DNA of 64,000 nucleotides. Origin: Hesseltinella vesiculosa (Eukaryota; Mucoromycota; Mucoromycetes; Mucorales; Cunninghamellaceae). The notes below the pieces were generated by a model. It ran no database searches. It was not told where the DNA came from and saw only the letters and a list, made by a program, of their open reading frames with translations. Below, one piece after another: positions 56,354 to 64,000 of this stretch (position 1 is the first letter of the stretch; each line of letters opens with the position of its first letter). A program made the position numbers and the translations under genes. The stretch is taken from NCBI GenBank assembly GCA_002104935.1, contig MCGT01000018.1, positions 186,001-250,000 of the forward strand, given 5' to 3'.

Positions 56354-56748
56354 GCCTTGGCGTTGAAGATGATATTAAAAAAGGAAAAAGGGGGAAGGTA
56401 GAAAATAAAAGAGGTGTTGAGGTTCTTTTTTAATAGACAAAAAAAGAAGGCAAAGGAGGAAGGAGAAGGGATTTCGATTCTTACTTCATGTAAGAACTGG
56501 ACGAAAAAGGAATAAAGATGAGATGTTGCTTTTGGGTGGAAAAAAGGGAGTGTGCTGAAGCCAAACGAAAAGAAAAACAAGGCAAAAAAAAAAAAAAGAA
56601 GGGAGGCTGGCAAAAAAAATCCCCGCCACTTCCCTGTCGTGCAAACACACGCCAAGCAACGTCTCTTGCTTCTATTTTTTTTTTTTTAGCATCATCAAGC
56701 CCAATTTCAGCACGTAGCCATCATGAGGGTATTTGTTTTTATTGGTGG
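56354..56748. other. 5' region of the cyclin gene and 3' flank of the PIG-Y-like gene
   Basis: A-rich purine tracts on the plus strand (pyrimidine-rich in the direction of the cyclin gene). No coding sequence supported. Confidence 0.45.
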
Positions 56749-57147
56749 TTAATTATGGCGAAAGAATTTCATGCCCATCCAATTCCATATGATAAAATAA
56801 ATCCAGACAATGGCGGTAATAGGGACTAATAAACAGTAATATTCGTCTTCTTTGAGCCAATCTAGCCACTAAATCCAAATGTCAGGTATCGCATGAGAAG
56901 GAGACTAGATTACCTCGATGTTGGTCATGGGGGCCCATTTGCTACCAACCATCCAGTACAATGAGATCATAAAAACGAAAAAAGTCCCTGTCAGCAAGGC
57001 ATAGCCCCAGAGCGGTGTGGTGTCTGGCACATGCTCAGGCACATGAAGCGTCATGCGTCGAGCATAGATGGTGGATTCCGAGCCATAACTTGATACCCTA
57101 GGAAATAAAATGGTCTTGGAAGTCCGTCGACGATGAGTTGGGTGCAT
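56749..57147 (-). CDS. PIG-Y/Eri1-like subunit of GPI-GlcNAc transferase, 86-117 aa
   Basis: Exons 57147-56914 and 56868-56749, joined in phase 0. It contains two membrane helices (LWGYALLTGTFFVFMISLYW and, in exon 2, YYCLLVPITAIVWIYFIIW). It ends WNWMGMKFFRHN, closely matching the C-terminus of animal PIG-Y. PIG-Y belongs to the ER complex that adds GlcNAc to phosphatidylinositol, the first step of GPI anchor synthesis; the yeast counterpart Eri1 also binds Ras. The start is uncertain: an internal ATG at 57054 (MTLHVPEHVPD) gives 86 residues, closer to the family size. Confidence 0.82.
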
Positions 57148-57320
57148 TCCCCGGTGGGTAAAAAAAAAAGGGAGAGAAAAGAGGCTGTCAAAAAACGAAA
57201 GAGATGGACGGCGGTGATTTCCAGCCAGCTCTGCAAAACCGATGCTTAAAGACAGATGAAAAAGTGCGTTTATTTGACAACAAAGGGGTGTTTGGTAAAA
57301 AAAAAAAAGGAGATAATAAT

Positions 57321-58339
57321 CTAAGAAGACTTGGACAGTTCTAGGAAAGAAAAGATCAGTTGGAGTCCGGCGTTTCTTTTGTTACTTACTTTGGATGTCA
57401 ACAACAGCTTGGTCGAGGATTTGTTGTTGGACCTTGGGGTCTTGCAAGTCCTTTTGGATCTTTTCGATCAAGTAGGCAGCCAATTGCTTTTGTTCGCTTT
57501 CACGGACGTTGGCTTCGTGACGGACCCAAGAGTCCAAGGTGGCCTTGACTTCGTGAGCCACGTTGACTTGTTGTTGGAGTTGGAAAGCCTCGGCTTCAAG
57601 TTTGGCGGTTTCGCGAGAGATTTCGAAAAGAGACTTGGTGACATCCACCAAATCCTTCATTTGACCCACTTGGTCAATGCGTTCTTGCACAGCAGACTTG
57701 TGGTCGTCACGAGCTTGGTTCAACACAGACTTGATGCGCTATGTATAAAACGAGGTGAGTGACAAGTACAAAAAAAAAAAGAGGAAGCAGCTTTACAGCA
57801 ATGTGATCATTGGCCATGTTGTTGAAGGGTTCACGAAGGTATTTGAGCAAGACAGCAAGGAAACCGCCAGCTGACACCAACACCAAGGTTTCTTCGTTGA
57901 ACACATAGATTTCCTTGGAGATCAAGTAAGTGGCCAAACCGGTAGCAAGAGTGACGTAGCCGGTCTTGGAAACAATCGAGTTGCCGGGAAGGGATTCGAT
58001 GATGCTGTTGGCCTTTTGCTTGGGATCTGGAATCAAAACAAAAGAAACACATCAGCATCGTGTTGCTGGTCCTCGCATCGTCTCTTTTTTATTATTATTA
58101 TTTCGTACCTTGTTCAGTGCTGTACAGACGCATACTATCATGTCGACAATAAAAAGAAACATGAGGATTGCTATGGAAGGAGGATACACTTACGCAGCTG
58201 ATGAAAGAGAAGGGCGGGACACGGTGAGGGCAGGACGAGCCACTGCAGCAGCTAGATAATAAAGAAGATCAGGGCTGATTCTATTGAATGCAGCATTGTG
58301 CTTACCAGCAGCACCCTTTGTCAACAATCGGAAAGCCAT
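57321..58339 (-). CDS. ATP4: mitochondrial ATP synthase subunit b (Atp4), 238 aa
   Basis: Six exons: 58339-58306, 58251-58194, 58134-58109, 58026-57797, 57738-57390 and 57340-57321. The presequence MAFRLLTKGAAAAAVARPAL is spread over three tiny exons, ending at YSTEQDPKQKA. Two membrane segments follow (SKTGYVTLATGLATYLISKE, TLVLVSAGGFLAVLLKYL), then a long charged helix that forms the peripheral stalk. This is the standard subunit b layout and length (yeast 244). The last exon codes for KLSKSS only. Codon bias is strong, as expected of an abundant protein. Confidence 0.95.
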
Positions 58340-59227
58340 GGGAGTTGTATAAAAAGGAAAGGAAAGAAAAATAAAAAAGGAGAAAGGCAGTGTCCGGGCA
58401 AATCAAACGAGCGGAGAGGTGGCTTCTTTTCCAGGGTGGAATTTTTTTTGTTTGCTGTGAACCCAGTCACGGCGCAGGCAGGCACGTCATTGGCCAATGA
58501 AAATGGCGGACCTGAGGCTGGCCATTTCGGAACACCTTGCCGTTTACAGGACAGAGGAAGAAAGAAGCCATTTCTCAAAAAAAAAAACCAGCCCTGTCGT
58601 CCACGTGAGCGGCATGACCTACCAGGCCACGGCAAGCCTGGTCATAAAAAAAGGGGGGATGCATGAGGCAATTATGATTTTCTTTTTGTTTGAATAGATT
58701 GGTGCTGTGCAACTGTTTGCTCATTTAAAAAAAAGTGATGGTAAGCAACTTCCCCCCTTCCTTTTATCTACTCCAGCCTGTCTGACACGTGATCATGGCT
58801 TCAATGAGGGGATGAGGAGAGCCACTGTTTCTTGAGAAACTGCCCATTGGCGACGTCGGCGGAGTGGGAAATCGAGCCTCACAAACTCAACACGAGGCAT
58901 GTCCAAAATTGAAAATCGCCTTGTCTTTGTTTCTTTTTCTTTTTCTTTTTTTCCCATTGTCCCTTTCCCTTATCAAGTTTAATTTCATCCCATTGATATA
59001 ACCCTCCTCTTCCGCCCCTTCCCAGTTCAGCACTCACCAGCATCGACAGCCCATCATCCTCCAGCCCCTTTTTTTTTCTTTTTTTTCTTGACTGTTCGCC
59101 CCCCTTTTTTTTTATAACGTTTTATTGAGAGGTCATCATCATCTTTTTTTACTCTAGTCTCTCTTTTATTCTCTCTTTATCTCTCTCTGTTCATTCCCTC
59201 TGTGCCTATTTTGCCCTATAAATTACA
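58340..59227. other. divergent intergenic region, ATP4 / CK1
   Basis: Head-to-head promoters. CATTGGCCAATG at 58488-58499 is a palindromic CCAAT/ATTGG site about 150 bp upstream of ATP4. The CK1 side is a 300-bp pyrimidine-rich leader. No gene seen. Confidence 0.5.
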
Positions 59228-60841
59228 ATGTCACTGGATCCCACTGCCCGAGATATCCGCATTGGCAACAAATACAAACTTGGCAAGAAAATCGGTGCTG
59301 GATCCTTTGGTGAAATTTACCTGGGTAAGCGACAATGAATCATGACAAAAAAAAAAAAAACATCTCATCATCTGTTTCCATCAGGGTCTAATGTACTGAG
59401 TGGTGAAGATGTTGCTGTCAAGATGGAAAGCGTACGAGCAGCCCATCCTCAACTGGAATATGAAGCCCGAGTGTACAAAACATTGGCTGGCGGTGTTGGC
59501 ATTCCTTTTGTAAGATGGTATGGCAAAGAAGGTGACCACAACGTTCTCGTCATGGATCTTTTGGGCCCCTCCATGGAAGATTTGTTCAATTTTTGCAAAC
59601 GTCGCTTTTCATTGAAAACCGTTTTATTATTGGCTGATCAATTGGTAAAAAAAGAAGAAAACTCCCTTTTTTTTTTTTGCACCCCCACACTCTCCCTTTC
59701 TCACTCTTTGTTTTTCTAGCTATCTCGTGTGGAATATGTACACTCCAAAGGGTTTATCCATCGAGATATCAAACCAGACAATTTCCTGATGGGGATTGCT
59801 AAGCGTGGGAACCAAGTCAACATGATTGATTTTGGTTTGGCCAAGCGATTCCGTGATCCAAAGACAAACACCCACATCCCTTACCGTGAAAACAAAAACT
59901 TGACCGGGACTCCCCGTTATGCAAGCGTCAACACTCACTTGGGCATCGAACAGTCAAGACGCGATGATTTGGAATCGCTCGGCTACATCCTGGTCTATTT
60001 CTGCCGAGGCCAATTACCATGGCAAGGCATCCGTGCCCGCACCAAAAAGGAAAAATACGACAAGATCATGGAAAAGAAAATGATCACCTCCGCCGATGCC
60101 CTGTGCCGTGGCCTGCACCAAGAATTCGTCATCTACCTCAACTATGTCCGCTCTCTACGATTTGATGACAAGCCTGACTATTCCTACCTGCGCAAACTCT
60201 TCCGTGATCTCTTTGTTCGTGAAGGTTTCCAATATGACTATGTCTTTGATTGGACCATCCGAAAAATGGTAAACTCCCCTCTTTTTTATTTTACTATCTC
60301 CTCACCTTTTTTTTTTCAGCACGAGAAAAAGATGGCCGAGACGACAACCAATCCTTCATTGGAAGCTCCTATTTATTCGGGCATGGGCTTTGACGCCGCC
60401 GCCGCTTTACCCAACCAACAACGTCGTGCTCTGATGGGAACATTGCCTGCCAGCGGCAACCACCGCTCTCAACAACAGCCGACCCCACAACAGCAACAAT
60501 ACCGTTCAGATACCACCAAGAATCCGGATACTTCAAAACGATTGGATGACATGATGCTTCAATACCAACAACAGCAACAACAGCAACAACAACAACAGCG
60601 AATGATCCAACAACACCAGTCCTTCACTAACCCCTCCCTGCCATCGCCCTCACCTCAGCAAGATCCTGCCTTTATGAACTTTGGTGGCTATGCCACTGGC
60701 TCCAGCGGCCGTATATTGATGCGTGAAGCCCAATCTGGTGCCACAGGTAAGCCCTCCAAAAAAGAAGAACCAAGCCCGTCGTTGACCCACCCTCTCCTTC
60801 CAGATGCACCCCCTCAGATGCAAAACTATTACCGACAGTAG
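59228..60841 (+). CDS. HRR25: casein kinase 1 (Hrr25 / CK1 delta-epsilon type), 456 aa
   Basis: Exons 59228-59324, 59385-59644, 59720-60268, 60320-60746 and 60804-60841. The kinase domain at about 12-285 has the Gly loop ([13 protein letters not shown]), VAVKMES (Lys), the HRD motif ([10 protein letters not shown]), the DFG motif ([12 protein letters not shown]) and the CK1 mark [20 protein letters not shown]. The C-terminal tail is Gln-rich with a run of about 14 Gln. Hrr25-type kinases act in 40S maturation, trafficking, autophagy and meiosis. The last intron is 57 nt without an in-frame stop, so retained and spliced forms would both be readable. Confidence 0.95.
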
Positions 60842-62285
60842 ACTGGCCATACCAACCCGACAATCCTACCAGAACCTCAAAAATGACTCGATGACCCAGT
60901 TGACAAAAAAAATGTATTGATCTTTCCTTCTCTTTTGCCTTTTGCCAATTTTCTTTTCTTATTCTTACTTGTTTACCCTCTGCATCGTTTCTTTTACTTG
61001 ACACCTATCCCAAGCTTCCTTTTTTTTTTTTTTCATTGTTCGTTTGTTGACTAATAAATAAAGCTGTTGGAAGCCATACGTTGTTTTAATTCTGCCAGCA
61101 GGGCCGTTTCCCATTTGCTTGTTTTCAAAAGAAACTCCTGCAGACATTCTCGCGCTGAACAAAGATTTTACTGTATTTGATGCAGTATGTTAATCAACTA
61201 GGATGGTTGGAGACTGGGCGAGCCACTTCTCAGACGATTCTTTCCAATAACATTTTTTCTTGGTGGTCATCCCTTTCCAGTTGCTCAGCTGTGATGTCTC
61301 TTCATGCTTGGTTGAACAAGAAGCGGCGAGGTGGACAATCCAGCTGCGATAGGTACTGAGCTTTATCAAATGTTTTTGGAAGAAGTCATTGATGTGGCAG
61401 TTGAGGGGCGACACTAATAACATCTCTCCGAGTTCAATGCGTCTTTCCCGCAGTTGCCGCCATCATATCTTCGAGCTTGCTGGTAACACAAGCTGTTTGC
61501 AGAGATTTTTTCCAGGGTCATCTTTCCTTGGTGGTCCAGCTGGTCGACTGTGATTGCTGGAAAAAGAAGCAGCGCCGTGGACAATCCAGCTGTGGTACGT
61601 ACTGAGCTTGATCAAGCCTTTTTGGAAACGGCCGTTTATATGCCGGTTGAGTGGCGACACCAATCTCATTTCGCCGAGTTCATTGGGTGTTTCCATCAGC
61701 TGCCATTGGTGCTCTCTAGAGACTTGTGTAGGGACAGCCATGTTGGGCCAGGACACGGCCTCCAGCGTACTCAAATGACAACAAGACAACTATTCCGAGC
61801 GAGTTTGGTACAAAATATCGCCCTTGATTCCGTCACTGGAAATACGGTGCTGCGTTTTTCGGTTGACTTTTTTTTTAGCTGATGAAAGAGGATAAAAGAG
61901 ATTTTTTTAAGCTGGTGAAAGAGAGTCAAGAGACAACTCTGTTGTCTAACGCGATAAAAAAAGCGCATGGAAAAGATATGGCCACCGTTTGGCTTTCACT
62001 GTCGCCAACGCCCTCGTCAATGTCACCAAGTCCATCCCGTTTCTGCACGGTGAATACCGTCTTCTTTTCCCCTCGTCATCTTAACCGCATCTACACTCCT
62101 CTTTGCCTTGACCTCTTGCTTCGCTTCGTCACTGCCAAATATATTTTCCACTTTCAATGTCAAAAGTTTTTTTTAGGCCGTCGATGCAATTTTTTTAATT
62201 CATTCAGAATAAAAAAGCGAGGAAAAAAAAAGGGACGGCTATGGTATAAGGTAAATGCAATGGGAGAAGAGGAGAAAGAAAAGAG
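60842..62285. other. 1.4-kb intergenic region with a diverged tandem duplication
   Basis: CK1 3' flank to about 61060 (AATAAATAAAG near 61053). The duplication at 61251-61705 follows, then AT-rich sequence. A 135-codon frame at 61882-62289 ends inside the next gene's 3' region and shows no family features. Confidence 0.4.
61251..61705 (-). repeat. two diverged direct copies of about 200 bp
   Basis: Copy 1 is about 61251-61458 and copy 2 about 61500-61705. Shared blocks include GTGGACAATCCAGCTG, GTACTGAGCTT and GGCGACAC. On the minus strand both stay open and give similar peptides (LGEMLLVSPLNCHINDFFQK and LGEMRLVSPLNRHINGRFQK). Keeping the frame despite many differences suggests remnants of coding sequence, perhaps from a multicopy element. 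No family recognised. Confidence 0.6.
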
Positions 62286-64000
62286 CTAGAATGTGTAGTG
62301 TGGGGTTCGGGAGGAAGGGGGATGGTAGTGCACAAGTTCATCAAAGTGCGGGGATCGTAGGGTGGGACGCGAAAAATCATGGTTGGCAGGGTGCGAGGCT
62401 GCGGCTTTCTTGTTACACCATTTTTTGTACACATGGCGCACTTCCAAAATGGCATCGACATTTGCAATCAACCCTGGCACGTCCTCAAGAGAAAAAGGAA
62501 CTTCAAACTTCCCAACTTCAAAGAACACATATGCACCATCGGCATGGAGAGTAGCGAGATAAAAGGTGAGATGGCCACCTAAAAAAAAGGAATAACATAA
62601 GTAGTCGGCTACATATTTGATTAGTTGCCTACCAAAAGCTTGGAAACAAATGCAACAATCCAAGTCATGAATATCTAAAGCATCCTTGGCAAAGATTCCC
62701 AATCGCGTCAGATCGACTGCCAAATCTTGCTTTTTAGACCCTTTCACTTTCACTTCTCCGAATCCATTGGTAGCAGTGACCATCGATTGTTCCACAAGGC
62801 AGACGATTGAATCGGGTCGTCTGCTACTGCCTGTTCGTTCATGGTCCAACGTCTTGTGATCAAACCTAGAAAAAAAACAAGCATGGTCAGAGAAAGGATT
62901 TTTCTGGTTTTTTTTTTTTGCTTACCATCTAAAAATTCTCTTGTTGTCAGGGTCATGGAAAATAGGACGCAATACCGGGTCAATATAAGTTGCGCAAAGT
63001 TCCAGCTCCGAGATAGTGTTAAGCAAAGGGCGTTTGGGCAGGTTCTTGATGCTGTGATGTTAATAATAAGTAAGTCTACGGTAAACTTTGCATAAACACA
63101 GACATCGGTAGATTTACCAATTGGTAAAAATGTCCAAGATGACACGGTCGTTGTCATCCATATCACGATCCAAAATGGCTTTCAAAACATTGTCAAGGGC
63201 TTGTTGTCGAGTCACACTTCCCCTCTGAAGAGTCTAAAAATTAAAAAGGCTTTAGCAAGACTTTCTTACAAGAAGTAATTTACAAACCTTGAGTGTAGAT
63301 TGCATTAGAGGTACGGTATCTGTGGTCACATCGATGGCTGAATCAACATAATGATTCACAAGAGAGCGGTGGATATGTTCAAGAACAACTTCACCGAAGC
63401 ATTCGACAGCAAGACTGTCGTGCTGTTCAGGTTTGATAAGAAGCATATGTGATAAGGCCCTACATACAACAATCAATACCAAAAATATCTCTTAACGCTC
63501 TCACATACGCCCTTACAGGATTTGCTGAAGCTGGGTCACTGTGTCCAAGCCATTTTTTGCGTTGTCAACACATTTCTTCATGAAGCTATTCCATTTTTGC
63601 GTGATATCGAGATTTCCGATCATCCATGATGAAGTGGGTAGGCCAATATTGATATTGGTGTCTCGGATGATAAGCGGCACCTCGTTAAGCGATAGAAGGG
63701 CTCTGGTAACGGCGTGATCGGGTGGTAGCGTCGGTGCCTGAGGGCGTGGTAGTGTCGGTGCCTGAGGGCGTGGTCGCAGGCTTTCTTCAAGCTGAATTTT
63801 CGTAAAGAAAAAAAAAGCTGTGAGAAAGTAGCAGGGGCAACTAAAAAATGAATAGGGATGGAAGAAGCACTTACTTGACCGGCTGCTTTCCTCTTGATCT
63901 GAACAGAGAAAAAAATGGAGTGAGCAAAAGGTATGTGTGATAAAAGATAAGCAAAGGATGAATAACCTACCAGGTCAGTGCGAGCTTGTGAGCTGGAGGA
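62286..64000 (-). CDS. PD-(D/E)XK-like nuclease-fold protein, lineage-specific, 5' end outside window
   Basis: Exons read on the minus strand: 64000-63971, 63898-63875, 63791-63517, 63459-63288, 63233-63118, 63051-62926, 62865-62633 and 62578-62286; the first exon is cut by the window. Conserved-looking blocks are LNTISELELCATYIDPVLRP, IFHDPDNKRIFRW, RRPDSIV, GFGEVKVKG and VDLTRLGIFAKDALD. The spacing PD-x(n)-E-V-K fits the PD-(D/E)XK nuclease core. From memory, similar proteins recur in Mucorales genomes as unnamed families; no search was done. A 21-bp tandem duplication in the third listed exon repeats PRPQAPTL. Start, end and function remain open. Confidence 0.6.

Noticed and set aside
61882..62289. 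135-codon frame before the nuclease-like gene
   Set aside because: Low-complexity Lys-rich end, overlaps the 3' end of the opposite gene, no motif.

Overview
The window reads as nuclear DNA of an early-diverging fungus, most likely Mucoromycota and probably Mucorales. The genes are packed tightly on both strands and carry many short GT-AG introns of about 50-100 nt with T-rich acceptor tracts. Intergenic A/T homopolymers are common. The gene set is plainly fungal (Dia2/Pof3-type F-box protein, HSF-type factor, Bem1, Pho80-family cyclin, Hrr25-type CK1). Exons were placed by hand from splice signals, reading frame and family similarity; no search was run.

Region by region. 1-1.2 kb: C-terminal half of a Fanzor (eukaryotic TnpB-like RNA-guided nuclease), cut by the window edge. 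1.5-16 kb: housekeeping genes, namely an F-box protein, a TPR/F-box/LRR protein, a coiled-coil protein, parvulin PIN4, an HSF-domain factor, a small Ser/Pro-rich ORF, TSR3 and RPL18. 16.3-28.5 kb: a transposon nest. It holds two Mutator-like elements with SWIM-finger transposases (one with a perfect 9-bp target duplication), a truncated third, a Tc1/mariner-like element folded into a large palindrome, an array of about 40-bp GTGGCCAC-rich repeats, and a gene resembling a serine recombinase. 28.8-60.8 kb: housekeeping genes again, namely a Bem1 scaffold, a mitochondrial protein, VPS51, a 1592-residue reductase-acyltransferase fusion, ATP synthase inhibitor IF1, IMP3, an SR protein, a SWIM-RING protein, a PARL/Pcp1 rhomboid, ribonucleotide reductase large subunit, tRNA 2'-phosphotransferase, a Pho80-like cyclin, a PIG-Y-like GPI subunit, ATP synthase subunit b and CK1. 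60.8-64 kb: a diverged tandem duplication, then a gene with a PD-(D/E)XK-like motif that runs off the window.

Functional themes are ribosome and RNA maturation (TSR3, RPL18, IMP3, SR protein, TPT1), mitochondrial ATP synthase and quality control (IF1, subunit b, rhomboid), polarity and trafficking (Bem1, VPS51, CK1), and ubiquitin-linked control (two F-box proteins, SWIM-RING). These genes do not form one pathway.

The most unusual items are the Fanzor remnant; the serine-recombinase-like gene, which recalls the TnpA partner of TnpB in IS607 elements although the two lie 26 kb apart here; the palindromic transposon nest; and the long fusion protein whose two enzyme domains both lack the usual catalytic residues.
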